A stretch of DNA of 64,000 nt, taken from assembly GCA_012972835.1 (NCBI GenBank), contig JABDHK010000004.1, forward strand, positions 62,001-126,000, written 5' to 3'. Every line of letters starts with the position of its first letter. The first letter of the stretch is position 1. Source of the DNA: Chlorobiaceae bacterium (GTDB lineage: Bacteria; Bacteroidota; Chlorobiia; Chlorobiales; Chlorobiaceae). Shown here in pieces: positions 1-8,935 of the stretch. Under the pieces are notes generated by a model, which saw only the letters and a list, made by a program, of their open reading frames with translations, did not search any database and was not told the origin of the DNA. Made by a program: the position numbers and the translations under genes.

Positions 1-399
1 ACTTTCAGCAACATTTTTGCAGCTGCGCGGCTCTCCAGGCAGAGCGTCTGAGGGGGTAATAACCAGTTCTGCACCAAGAGCCCTGAGAACCTCCTGCTTC
101 TCCCGCGATATGTTATCAGGGGCTGCCAGAAGCAGCTTGTAACCACGTCTCACACCAGCCATGGCCAGAGCAATCCCGCTGTTGCCGCAGGTCCAGTCCA
201 CAAGGGTCATGCCCGGATGAATCTGCTCCCGATCTTCAGCATCCGTAATGAGGGCGGACGCAACCCGATAATAGTGCGAACAAGCCGGGTTGAGGTACTC
301 GAGCTTGGCCATAACCCTGGGACGAATGTGGCGGGCCATCTGTTTAATAAGAACCAGCGGTGTTTCTGCTGCCAGCCCGAATATATCGTGGTTCGACAT
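1..399 (-). CDS. Cysteine synthase-like protein (fold-type II PLP family), partial; PLP lysine replaced
   Basis: The first 133 residues are visible; the rest lies beyond the left edge of the window. The reading was made directly from the minus strand, starting at the ATG at 399. It aligns well with the N-terminal half of O-acetylserine sulfhydrylase (CysK/CysM): TPLV near the start, the asparagine/PLP loop TCGNSGIALA at about residues 82-91 and a following RGYKLLLAAP segment. The segment that normally reads NPGGSVKDR, whose lysine forms the Schiff base with PLP, here reads NPACSHYYR, so tyrosine stands at the lysine position. As seen, it may not be a standard beta-replacement enzyme. It is divergent from alr, with 203 bp between the two. 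The family is clear; the activity is unknown. Confidence 0.75.
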   Translation of the reverse strand, partial: MSNHDIFGLAAETPLVLIKQMARHIRPRVMAKLEYLNPACSHYYRVASALITDAEDREQIHPGMTLVDWTCGNSGIALAMAGVRRGYKLLLAAPDNISREKQEVLRALGAELVITPSDALPGEPRSCKNVAES

Positions 400-602
400 G
401 ATAGTAGCTGAAAAATGGTTTAACGTGATAACAAGCCCTGAAAACACTCAAAGAAAATATACATTAATTGCTCAATTCACGATAGGTGCGGAATAAGCCT
501 CTAAATTCAATGTTTGATAATCAGGAACAAAATATGTTTTTTTACAGAAAGTTCCGGAACCAGGGCAACCTGCCCCTGTAATCACAAAAAGGCAACCGCT
601 TT

Positions 603-1754
603 ATGGATAAACAAAAACCGGGCTCTTCTGCAAGAGAAATTCCTCTTGAAACCATGACTGAAGCTCTTGTTTCTCTTGAACACCTTACCAGGAATACACG
701 CCTTATCCGTGAAAGGATAGCCGGGAAAGCCCGCATCATGGGTATCGTTAAAGCAAATGCTTACGGACATAACGTCCACAGAGTTGCCGAGACTCTTGAA
801 GCCTCTGGGATCGAAGATTTTGGAGTAGCAAACATCCATGAAGCCATTGAACTCAAAACCGGAGGCGCACTAAAAAATCCAGCAAAGATTCTGGCCTTTT
901 CTTCCCCGCTTCCCTCCCACATTGAATTTTTTCTGAAATACGGCATCGACATGACTCTCTGTGACAGCATAACCCTTCAAGCCGCAAAAGAGGTTGCTGC
1001 CAGCTATAACACAACGCTTGCCGTACAGGTAAAAGTCGACACCGGTATGGGGCGACTCGGCATCTCCCCTTCAACAGCAATGGAGTTGCTCAGAGAGATC
1101 GACCACTCTCCTTTCCTTGAGCTTAAGGGCATCTATACCCACTTTGCCGACAGCACATCAACCGATGGCTTCACAGAAAAACAGGTGGCACTGTTTAAAA
1201 CACTCGCTGCAGAATACGAGCATGCAGCCGGTCGAACAGTATGCAAACATGCCGCCAACAGCGGGGCAATTCTTTCACAACCTGGCTCCTGGCTTGATAT
1301 GGTTCGCCCGGGTATCCTGCTCTATGGATATCATCCAGCAAAGAACACCCCTTGCCGTCTCGATGTAAAACCGGTCATGCAGTTCGAGGCAAAAGTAATT
1401 TTTATAAAAACTGTAGCTGCGGGAACCACGGTCAGCTATAACAGAACCTGGGCTGCACCTGGACCACGGCATATTGCCACAATCGCTGCCGGATATGCCG
1501 ATGGCTATTTTCGTACTTTATCAGGTCGAGCAACGGTCATGATCAACGGCAAAACTTACAAGCAGATCGGCACCGTAACAATGGATCAGATTATGGTTGA
1601 CCTCGGTACACAACACAACGTCAAAACAGGAGACAAGGCCATTCTCTTTGGATGGGATGGACCTTCAGCTGAAGAGATTGCAGAAATTGCCGGCACCATC
1701 AGCTACGAAACACTTTGTTCGGTTTCTTCGAGGGTAAAGCGTATTTTCGTATAA
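603..1754 (+). CDS. alr: Alanine racemase
   Basis: This PLP enzyme interconverts L- and D-alanine in the cytoplasm and supplies D-Ala for peptidoglycan. The 383-residue length is normal. The PLP lysine is K50 in VKANAYGH and the catalytic tyrosine is Y279 in SYNRTW (SYGRTW in most homologues). The MVRPGILLYG and GYADGY segments are typical of the family. The gene is transcribed away from the cysteine-synthase-like gene and runs into the HhH gene with a 22-bp gap, so the two are probably co-transcribed. The extra 18 or so residues before the barrel are unremarkable. Confidence 0.95.
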   Translation: MDKQKPGSSAREIPLETMTEALVSLEHLTRNTRLIRERIAGKARIMGIVKANAYGHNVHRVAETLEASGIEDFGVANIHEAIELKTGGALKNPAKILAFSSPLPSHIEFFLKYGIDMTLCDSITLQAAKEVAASYNTTLAVQVKVDTGMGRLGISPSTAMELLREIDHSPFLELKGIYTHFADSTSTDGFTEKQVALFKTLAAEYEHAAGRTVCKHAANSGAILSQPGSWLDMVRPGILLYGYHPAKNTPCRLDVKPVMQFEAKVIFIKTVAAGTTVSYNRTWAAPGPRHIATIAAGYADGYFRTLSGRATVMINGKTYKQIGTVTMDQIMVDLGTQHNVKTGDKAILFGWDGPSAEEIAEIAGTISYETLCSVSSRVKRIFV

Positions 1755-1776
1755 AAAAACGTAAAACCTGAACACT

Positions 1777-2292
1777 ATGAATTTCCTTGAAAAGCTGGCC
1801 ATCAAACTCAGCCTCACCAAAGCTGAAATTTATATGGTCTCGATTCTTCTTGGATTTCTAATGCTTGGAGTTATCATAAAGAATATCAGTTCGGTTGAGG
1901 AGGCAGACCTCCTTATTAAAAAGGTGGAGAGAGCCCGATACCGAGATACAGAAGTCGACAGCCTTATCCAGCTTGCCACAGTAGAACAGGCAAGGGTCAA
2001 AGAGGATGTCCGGCAGGAAGTTGCAGCTGAACAAAAAGGTGAAACCATTGAGAAGAGGCCGCAACACCTCATAACAGTGAAAAAGGTATTTGCCGGAACA
2101 ATCTCTTTTAATAAAGCCAGCAACGCACAGTTACAAAAAATTCCAGGAATAGGGCCGGTGATGGCGGGTAGACTGATTACCTTCAGAACAGAAAAAGGCG
2201 GCAAAGTGGAACAATTTCAGGACTTTCTTGAAGTCAAAGGAGTGAGCAATAAAAAGCTTGAACTCCTAAAACAACATTTCACTCTGGAGTAA
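1777..2292 (+). CDS. Membrane-anchored helix-hairpin-helix (ComEA-like) protein
   Basis: 171 residues. One hydrophobic helix lies at about residues 19-36 (IYMVSILLGFLMLGVII), followed by a charged, probably coiled-coil stretch. The C-terminal half is a helix-hairpin-helix pair of the ComEA/T2SK type: FNKASNAQLQKIPGIGPVMA followed by a FLEVKGVSNKKL second hairpin. ComEA-type HhH domains bind double-stranded DNA in an unspecific way, and in competence systems they act at the outer face of the inner membrane. The stop codon overlaps the start of the next gene (TAATG), so the two are translationally coupled. A DNA-uptake role is possible but no other competence gene is present here. Confidence 0.7.
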   Translation: MNFLEKLAIKLSLTKAEIYMVSILLGFLMLGVIIKNISSVEEADLLIKKVERARYRDTEVDSLIQLATVEQARVKEDVRQEVAAEQKGETIEKRPQHLITVKKVFAGTISFNKASNAQLQKIPGIGPVMAGRLITFRTEKGGKVEQFQDFLEVKGVSNKKLELLKQHFTLE

Positions 2293-3179
2293 TGAGTAAA
2301 AGTCAGATAGCATGTTCCATCACCACAACAGAGAGCACTGTTGTCCGGCTTAAAACATCAGGAACTTCCGGATACAGCCTGACAGCATGTAAAACACTTC
2401 AGGTTGGTTTTGAGAACCTTGCGTCAGGAAAAGGGAGACGCGTCCTGAAGAAACTTGAACGTCACCTTAAAGAGTGGCAGAAAGAGGAGCTTGCGCTCTG
2501 TGTCGAACCTGGAACCTACTTGCCCCTTCCGGCATTCTTTCCTGCCGATGCCAGCCCGGATGAGTGTAAAGAGTACTGCAGAATTGAAGCTGGATACTTT
2601 TTAACCCAACCTGAAAAATACAGTTGCGATGATACCGGCTATAGCGACAATAGCTGCAGCGAATTGCATAACAAACACATACTGCTCTTCTATCCTGACG
2701 AACAGTGCAAAAGAGCTTTGGAAAACTTTTCAACCAATCATCAGATAGTGTTCAGTGGCTCGCCGCAAAAACCTCTGCTTTACCTCTCGAAGTTCACCAA
2801 AGAAGCGCAAGTTATCCTTGAGCTTGAAACAAACTATGTACTCCTGACAATATCAAGAAAAGGACAAATTGAAAAATTTTCGTTCCATCATGTAAAAAGC
2901 AGGGAGGAGAGGGAGTATTTCACCATTAAAGTGCTTGCAGAAAACCCGATCTGCCGTGAAAAAGGGGTACAGGTTACCGGCACAATGGCCGACAAGATTA
3001 TGATGGCACTGATCGGAAAAGAGAGCTCAATTGCTCTGACAACACTCATTATACCGCCATCAATAACTATCAGTAATCCGCAGAACTTTTCCATCTCTTC
3101 AGCTTCTGCCGTAAAAGCCATCAGCACAGCACTGATGGCTCTTGCGGAAAATGAGGAAACTACAACTTTTTCGCGTTGA
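2292..3179 (+). CDS. Hypothetical protein, possibly actin-like (ASKHA) fold
   Basis: 295 residues with no recognised motif, no signal peptide and no membrane segment. It starts in the TAATG overlap with the HhH gene, so the two products are probably made together. The middle part (about residues 175-205, VILELETNYVLLTISRKGQI) has the alternating pattern of strands seen in PilM/DUF3822-like actin folds, but no phosphate loop could be identified. The last 20 bp overlap the 3' end of asd on the other strand. Function unknown. Confidence 0.6.
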   Translation: MSKSQIACSITTTESTVVRLKTSGTSGYSLTACKTLQVGFENLASGKGRRVLKKLERHLKEWQKEELALCVEPGTYLPLPAFFPADASPDECKEYCRIEAGYFLTQPEKYSCDDTGYSDNSCSELHNKHILLFYPDEQCKRALENFSTNHQIVFSGSPQKPLLYLSKFTKEAQVILELETNYVLLTISRKGQIEKFSFHHVKSREEREYFTIKVLAENPICREKGVQVTGTMADKIMMALIGKESSIALTTLIIPPSITISNPQNFSISSASAVKAISTALMALAENEETTTFSR

Positions 3180-4182
3180 CAACCTCGGCAATCTGAACTG
3201 CATTGGTTGCCGCACCTTTTCGCAGGTTGTCGGCTACTATCCACATGTTCAGTGTCTGTGGATGCCAGTAGTCACGGCGAATCCTTCCTACAAAAACCTC
3301 GTCACGCTCATAAGAGGTGAGCGGCATGGGATAGATGCGGGCTGAAGGATCATCCTGCAGGATAATCCCCGATGAACGAATGAGAAGCTCACGCACCTCA
3401 TCGATATCAAACTCCTGTGCAAGCTCTATATTCAGCGACTCTCCGTGCCCGCCATAAACTGGAATACGAACCGTTGTCGGTGAGATGCTCATGGAGTCAT
3501 CGCCCATGATCTTCCGGGTCTCATTGACCATCTTCATCTCTTCCTTGGTATAACCATTCTCCGTAAACATATCGATCTGCGGCACGGCATTGAAGGCTAT
3601 CTGGTGAAAATGGGTAAACTCATCCTGCTTCTCGCCGGCCAGCTCGCTTTCAAGGGCATCACGTCCAACCTTTCCTTTACCAGTAACCGATTGATAGGTT
3701 GACACCACAACTCTTTTTACACCGTAACGGTCATGCAGAGGTTTGAGCACTACGACCATCTGAATGGTTGAACAGTTGGGATTGGCAATAATGGGTTCAG
3801 GTGTACCGTCCCCTTTAAAAATATCTCCTGGATTAACCTCGGGCACAACAAGAGGTACATCAGGATCCATGCGAAATGCCGATGAATTATCAATAACAAC
3901 AGCACCTTCCGCAGCGGCAATTGCTGCCCACTCTTTACTGGCTGTGGCGCCGGCTGAAAAAAGCGCTATATCGACGCCACGAAACGCCTCTTTTGAAGGC
4001 ACCTGAACTATAAACTCCCGCCCCTTGAACTGCACAACCTGACCGGCACTTCTCGAAGAAGCAAGCGGAACAATGTCGCTTACAGGAAAATTTCTCTCTT
4101 CCAGAACCTTGAGCATAGTGCGTCCGACCAGGCCGGTGGCACCAAACACCGCTACACGACAGTGAAGATCCGAGCTACTCAT
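3160..4182 (-). CDS. asd: Aspartate-semialdehyde dehydrogenase
   Basis: Reduces aspartyl phosphate to aspartate semialdehyde with NADPH, the branch point to lysine/diaminopimelate, threonine and methionine. The N-terminal Rossmann motif is FGATGLVGRTML (about residues 13-24) and the catalytic cysteine is C137 in NPNCSTIQMV. The 340-residue length is normal. It is the last gene of a likely minus-strand group recA-dusB-asd, 21 bp after dusB, and its 3' end overlaps the convergent hypothetical gene by 20 bp. Confidence 0.95.
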   Translation of the reverse strand: MSSSDLHCRVAVFGATGLVGRTMLKVLEERNFPVSDIVPLASSRSAGQVVQFKGREFIVQVPSKEAFRGVDIALFSAGATASKEWAAIAAAEGAVVIDNSSAFRMDPDVPLVVPEVNPGDIFKGDGTPEPIIANPNCSTIQMVVVLKPLHDRYGVKRVVVSTYQSVTGKGKVGRDALESELAGEKQDEFTHFHQIAFNAVPQIDMFTENGYTKEEMKMVNETRKIMGDDSMSISPTTVRIPVYGGHGESLNIELAQEFDIDEVRELLIRSSGIILQDDPSARIYPMPLTSYERDEVFVGRIRRDYWHPQTLNMWIVADNLRKGAATNAVQIAEVVNAKKL

Positions 4183-4203
4183 AAAATATTTTATATTTAT
4201 TAC

Positions 4204-5247
4204 TTAGTAATTTAATTCAAGTCTGCTTGAATGGTCATTGAGATATTCCGCACCATCACGGATTGTCCCCTCCCTTGCATATCCTTCGCACTCCTCGCCA
4301 TATGCAAGAAGAATATCGATAACCTGCTCCCAACCCTCCTCGCGTACCAGTTTATTGCGTACCCGTGATACCATCGGAAGGCCTTTCAGATAGGTTGCAT
4401 AATGCCGACGCATTTCCAGCACTCCATACTTTTCACCCTTGAACTGAACTGAAAGCTTCAAATGCTCAACAGCGGCCTCTATCCTTGCCCGAAAATCAGG
4501 CAAAGGCATACACGTCCCCGTTGTCACCAATTGCTTGGCACGCTCAAAGATAAAAGGATTTCCTATTGCACCCCGGCCAATCATCACCCCGTCCGCTCCG
4601 GTATGGTCAAACATGGCAACAGCATCTTCGGCTGTCCATATATCACCGTTCGCAATAATCGGTATGCGCGCATGCTCTTTCGCTTCACGGATCCAGTTCC
4701 AGTCCGCTTTCCCTTTATACATTTCACTTCTCGTACGACCATGTATGGCAAGAGCCTGAATGCCAGCATCCTCAAGGCGATGCATGACATCAACAATATT
4801 AATCGACTCCCTGTCCCAGCCTATTCTTGTTTTGGCGGTCACCGGAATGCTTACCGCACGGACAACCGCTTCTGCAATTTGTGCCATCTTTTCAGGTTCC
4901 TTGAGCAATGCCGCGCCAGCACCCTTTCCTGCAACTTTTTTGGTCGGACAGCCGAAATTAATATCAAGGTAATCAGGACTGTACTCTTCAGCTATCACAG
5001 CGGCCTCAATCATCGACTCGACACTGCTTCCAAAAATCTGTATGGCAAGCGGTCTTTCGACCATATCTGCCGTCAGCTTGCGCACCGACTTCTCAACACC
5101 CCTGCGCAAGGCTTCGGCACTGATGAACTCTGTATAGACAATGTCCGCTCCATGCCGCTTGCACAGCTGCCTGAATGCCCTGTCGGTTACATCTTCCATT
5201 GGGGCAAGCATAACAGGACGGTCAATGTCAATCGTTCCTATTTTCAT
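4204..5247 (-). CDS. dusB: tRNA-dihydrouridine synthase
   Basis: FMN-dependent reduction of uridines in the tRNA D-loop. It is a TIM-barrel protein beginning LAPMEDVTDRAFRQL, with the catalytic cysteine C100 in DINFGCPTKKV and the phosphate-binding IIANGDIW and GVMIGRGAIGNP segments. At 347 residues, the length and the GCP(T/V)KKV wording fit the DusB subgroup best. It begins 2 bp after the recA stop codon, so the two genes are almost certainly on one transcript. Confidence 0.93.
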   Translation of the reverse strand: MKIGTIDIDRPVMLAPMEDVTDRAFRQLCKRHGADIVYTEFISAEALRRGVEKSVRKLTADMVERPLAIQIFGSSVESMIEAAVIAEEYSPDYLDINFGCPTKKVAGKGAGAALLKEPEKMAQIAEAVVRAVSIPVTAKTRIGWDRESINIVDVMHRLEDAGIQALAIHGRTRSEMYKGKADWNWIREAKEHARIPIIANGDIWTAEDAVAMFDHTGADGVMIGRGAIGNPFIFERAKQLVTTGTCMPLPDFRARIEAAVEHLKLSVQFKGEKYGVLEMRRHYATYLKGLPMVSRVRNKLVREEGWEQVIDILLAYGEECEGYAREGTIRDGAEYLNDHSSRLELNY

Positions 5248-5249
5248 AC

Positions 5250-6296
5250 CTACCCGTTTATAATCTCTGCAGGCCGGGCCATCAACTCCTTGACCTGCTC
5301 ATGAATCTTTGCATAGAGTGCAGGATCTTCGCGCAATGCCTTTTTGACGGTTTCACGTCCCTGGCCAAGCTTATCCTGGCCATAACTGAACCATGACCCT
5401 GCTTTTTTTACAACACCAAACTCAACACCGAGATCAATCAGCTCTCCTATAGCCGATATCCCTTCACCGTAAAGAATATCAAACTCGGCACTTTTGAACG
5501 GAGGTGCAACCTTGTTTTTAACAACCTTCACCCTGGTACGGTTCCCGGTACTCTCCTCACCATCCTTGATCTGGGCAATTTTACGGATATCAAGACGCAC
5601 CGATGAATAAAATTTCAGGGCCTTGCCACCGGTCGTCGTTTCAGGACTGCCGTACATAACTCCGATTTTGTCGCGAAGCTGGTTGATAAAAATACAGACA
5701 CAGCTCGATTTGGAAATAGCACCGGTAAGCTTGCGGAGAGCCTGACTCATGAGCCGGGCCTGCAAACCCATGACACTGTCACCCATTTCGCCTTCGAGCT
5801 CAGCCTGGGGCACCAGAGCAGCTACAGAATCAACCACCACAACATCAATGGCTCCACTCCTGACAAGCGTTTCAACAATAGAGAGTGCCTGTTCACCGGA
5901 TTCCGGCTGACTGATAAGCAGAGCATTGATATCAACACCAAGCTTTCGGGCGTAAGAGGGATCAAAGGCGTGTTCGGCATCCACAATAGCAGCAATACCT
6001 CCCTCTTTCTGCGCCTCAGCAATAACATGCAAGGCAAGAGTTGTCTTGCCCGATGATTCGGGCCCATAAATTTCGGTTACACGACCACGAGGCAATCCAC
6101 CCACTCCAAGCGCAAAATCAAGCGCCATCGATCCGGTTGAAATGGAGAGCACCTTCATAACTGCGGAATCGTCACCAAGGCGCATGATAGCTCCCTTGCC
6201 AAACTGTTTTTCGAGAGCTTCGACTGCAAGGTTGAGCTGCTTGAGTTTTGCCGGGTCAACACCAATGACCTTCTTTTCAGTTTTTATAGTATCCAT
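5250..6296 (-). CDS. recA: Recombinase RecA
   Basis: ATP-dependent strand-exchange protein for homologous recombination and for LexA-type coprotease activity. Walker [10 protein letters not shown] is at residues 78-86; the MAW segment, the L1/L2 DNA-binding loops and the [17 protein letters not shown] segment are all present. Its 348 residues are a full-length bacterial RecA. Neighbours are dusB and asd downstream and an SDR gene 37 bp upstream. No clear SOS box was found in the short upstream gap, so the promoter may lie before the SDR gene. Confidence 0.97.
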   Translation of the reverse strand: MDTIKTEKKVIGVDPAKLKQLNLAVEALEKQFGKGAIMRLGDDSAVMKVLSISTGSMALDFALGVGGLPRGRVTEIYGPESSGKTTLALHVIAEAQKEGGIAAIVDAEHAFDPSYARKLGVDINALLISQPESGEQALSIVETLVRSGAIDVVVVDSVAALVPQAELEGEMGDSVMGLQARLMSQALRKLTGAISKSSCVCIFINQLRDKIGVMYGSPETTTGGKALKFYSSVRLDIRKIAQIKDGEESTGNRTRVKVVKNKVAPPFKSAEFDILYGEGISAIGELIDLGVEFGVVKKAGSWFSYGQDKLGQGRETVKKALREDPALYAKIHEQVKELMARPAEIING

Positions 6297-6333
6297 AAAA
6301 CAGGCATGATAAAATTTGAGAAATAGTATAACC

Positions 6334-7323
6334 TCATGGTATAATGGTTTTAAGCGTTTCAGAGAGCTCGCGGTAACTCAAGTTCAATTCCTGCACTGAC
6401 CTGGTGTTGCTGTACGCAAGAAGCCTTGATGAAATACCTATGCTTTCCAGACTGATAAATGAGGGGCTATTTGAAAGCATCGACCAGATTTCACCTCCAA
6501 AACCAGCCAGCAGTCCAATACCGTAAGGCACCATAAATGTGTGACGGATGCTGCTGCCTGCAAGAGTCCCGATACGGGCGAAAAGCTCACGAAATGTGAG
6601 GTTGTTACCAACAACAACATAACGCTCTCCTGAACGCCCTCTTTCCCATGCTGCGATATGAGCATCAGCCACATCCCGGACATCGACAAAACCTGTACTT
6701 CCTGAAGGAAGAAAAGGGAGCTTCCCCTCATAGACAAGACGCAACACATCATTCGATGAACTGAGAGAAGCCGGATTTTTGCGGTCAACACCAATGACAA
6801 CACCGGGATTCACCATCACAACATCAAGTCCCTCTGCTACGCCACGCAATCCCTCAAGTTCAGCCAGGTGCTTGGACTCCATATAACCATTCCTGCGTTG
6901 CCACTCCTGAAAGGATGTTGACTCGCTGGCAGGCGTACCGTCCTCTGTTGCTCCGATAGCTGCGATGGAACTGGTGACTACAAGCTTTCGGACATTGTTG
7001 AAAAGAGAGGCGTTGACAACGTTTCTTGTTCCGAGAACGTTGGTATCATAGAGCGCATTACGAAAATTCCTTGTATAGGAAATCAACCCGGCACAATGAA
7101 ACACCGTATCGACACCCTTGAACGCTTCCATAAGCGCAAGAGAATCAAGAAGATCCGCATGGACAATATCAACCGGCAAACCCTCAAGAAAGAAGCAGTC
7201 CGAGCTCTTCCTCACAATCACCCTGAAGTTGACCTCACCTGATAATTTTGAAAGCAATGCAAGAACGAGCTGGGATCCAATATATCCGGTAGCGCCAGTT
7301 ATGACAATTGATGATTTTAGCAT
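6334..7323 (-). CDS. NAD(P)-dependent epimerase/dehydratase (extended SDR)
   Basis: 329 residues. The N-terminal nucleotide-binding motif [11 protein letters not shown] (residues 9-19) and the catalytic YxxxK pair (Y147, K151 in YMESKHLAE) place it in the extended short-chain dehydrogenase family, near the dihydroflavonol-reductase/3-beta-hydroxysteroid-dehydrogenase type. The substrate cannot be read from the sequence. It is the first gene of the minus-strand run that continues into recA, and is divergent from the M16 peptidase. Confidence 0.8.
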   Translation of the reverse strand: MLKSSIVITGATGYIGSQLVLALLSKLSGEVNFRVIVRKSSDCFFLEGLPVDIVHADLLDSLALMEAFKGVDTVFHCAGLISYTRNFRNALYDTNVLGTRNVVNASLFNNVRKLVVTSSIAAIGATEDGTPASESTSFQEWQRRNGYMESKHLAELEGLRGVAEGLDVVMVNPGVVIGVDRKNPASLSSSNDVLRLVYEGKLPFLPSGSTGFVDVRDVADAHIAAWERGRSGERYVVVGNNLTFRELFARIGTLAGSSIRHTFMVPYGIGLLAGFGGEIWSMLSNSPSFISLESIGISSRLLAYSNTRSVQELNLSYRELSETLKTIIP

Positions 7324-7558
7324 TAAATCGCTGAATATTTCCGCCTTTATTTCCGCTTATTATTTAGTAAAACCAATAACAACAACCGTGATTTCTCACT
7401 TATGGGATAAGATGCCAGCAGTTTTATTGTCGCTGTAAAATAAGCGAATTTTTACCAGTAAAGAAGTAAATGACGGCAAATCTTCACTGTTTACAAAAAT
7501 AAGAATTAAAACTACATTGCATTAAATTCCAGTCACAAGCTTTAGAAAATATTTAGTA
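7324..7558. promoter_or_regulatory. Divergent intergenic region (SDR-recA group / M16 peptidase)
   Basis: 235 AT-rich bases lie between two gene starts pointing away from each other, so promoters for both directions should be here. No strongly convincing sigma-70 pair or operator was identified, and no small gene is supported. Confidence 0.4.
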
Positions 7559-8839
7559 ATGTCAAAAGAAAATTTCCGGCATCCGACAGTTCCTGCATCT
7601 GAGGAATCGGTTCATCAGAATGAACTGTCGAACGGATTAAAAATTGTTACCGATTCAGTTCCTTATGTACAAAGCATTACGCTCGGTATCCAGATTGATG
7701 CTGGTTCACGCGATGACCCCCAAGACGGCCTGGGGTTGGCTCATTTTATTGAACACGCACTCTTTAAAGGTACAGGACGGCGCACCTATATTGATATAGC
7801 CAGAAATATCGAAAAAAACGGCGGCTATCTCGATGCCTTCACAACCAAGGAACAAACCTGCATCTATCTCCGCTGCCTGGCCGAACATCTCGAACCATCT
7901 TTTGACCTGCTCTCGGATCTTGTCTGCGATCCGGTTTTTCCTCCAGAAGAGATCAACAAAGAAAAAGAGGTTGTTATTGAAGAGATCAGCAGCGTTAACG
8001 ATACTCCTGAAGAACTTATTTTTGAAGAGTTTGATCTACGTTCTTTTCCCCTCCATCCTCTTGGAAAACCAATCCTCGGTACCGAAGAGAGCGTAGGAAA
8101 TTTTACGGATGATAATCTGAAAAACTTCATGCGGCTCCACTATGTACCGCAAAAAATGCTTCTCACTGCTACAGGAAACGTCCATCACGATGAGATCATG
8201 CGACTTGGCGAACGATTTCTCGGCAAACTCAGAGAACCGTCGGGTACCCGGTATGTTCGCCAACCCTTCCTTGCACAAGATTATACCCCTTTTACCCAGA
8301 CACTTAAAAAACGGGTCTGCCAGGCGCAGATTGTACTTGGCACAGCCATAGAACGGCATGATCCACTCTTTTACAGCCTGATGGTACTCAACTCAATGCT
8401 CGGTAACGGCATGAGTTCCCTTCTCAATCTTGAACTTCGCGAAAAGCGGGGCCTTGCTTATAACGTCTATTCATCAATTACCTTTTATGACGAACTGACC
8501 GCGCTGAACATCTATGCCGGCACAGACAGCAACAAGACAAAGGTCACCCTTGAACTCATCAAAGAGTTGCTCCAGAGCGATTCACTGAAACATCCCAACG
8601 CAGAGGAGGTGCTGGCTGCAAAAACAAAACTGATCGGATCACATATCATGGGTATGGAAAAAATGACACGCAGAATGTCTCAGATGGCATCCGACATCTC
8701 CTATTTCGGCAGATATATTGAGCCAGAAGAAAAAACAGCCGCTATTTCGGCGGTCACTCCAGACGATATCGCTGAAGCGTCCATGCGGATACTTCACGAC
8801 CCACCCTATTCCACACTGGTCTACAAGCCAGGGCGCTAA
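7559..8839 (+). CDS. M16-family zinc metallopeptidase
   Basis: 426 residues with the inverted zinc motif HFIEH (residues 62-66; normal M16 form HxxEH) and the downstream glutamate in the KEVVIEEISSVND segment. The second half has the RGLAYNVYSS signature (REKRGLAY) that binds substrate. It resembles the PqqL/YmxG-type bacterial processing peptidases related to the mitochondrial processing peptidase. No signal peptide is visible, so it is probably cytoplasmic. It precedes tig by 96 bp on the same strand. Confidence 0.88.
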   Translation: MSKENFRHPTVPASEESVHQNELSNGLKIVTDSVPYVQSITLGIQIDAGSRDDPQDGLGLAHFIEHALFKGTGRRTYIDIARNIEKNGGYLDAFTTKEQTCIYLRCLAEHLEPSFDLLSDLVCDPVFPPEEINKEKEVVIEEISSVNDTPEELIFEEFDLRSFPLHPLGKPILGTEESVGNFTDDNLKNFMRLHYVPQKMLLTATGNVHHDEIMRLGERFLGKLREPSGTRYVRQPFLAQDYTPFTQTLKKRVCQAQIVLGTAIERHDPLFYSLMVLNSMLGNGMSSLLNLELREKRGLAYNVYSSITFYDELTALNIYAGTDSNKTKVTLELIKELLQSDSLKHPNAEEVLAAKTKLIGSHIMGMEKMTRRMSQMASDISYFGRYIEPEEKTAAISAVTPDDIAEASMRILHDPPYSTLVYKPGR

Positions 8840-8935
8840 ACCGAATCCCGGAGAAGGTCTGTTTTAAAAAACAGGATTAATTCGTATCTTCTTAACTTTC
8901 AATTTTTCACACTTACTAATTAACCAGAGAGAGCC

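Noticed and set aside
4462-5304. 280-codon plus-strand open frame over dusB and the recA end
   Set aside because: It is an antisense shadow of the well-supported dusB and recA genes and has no recognisable protein features.
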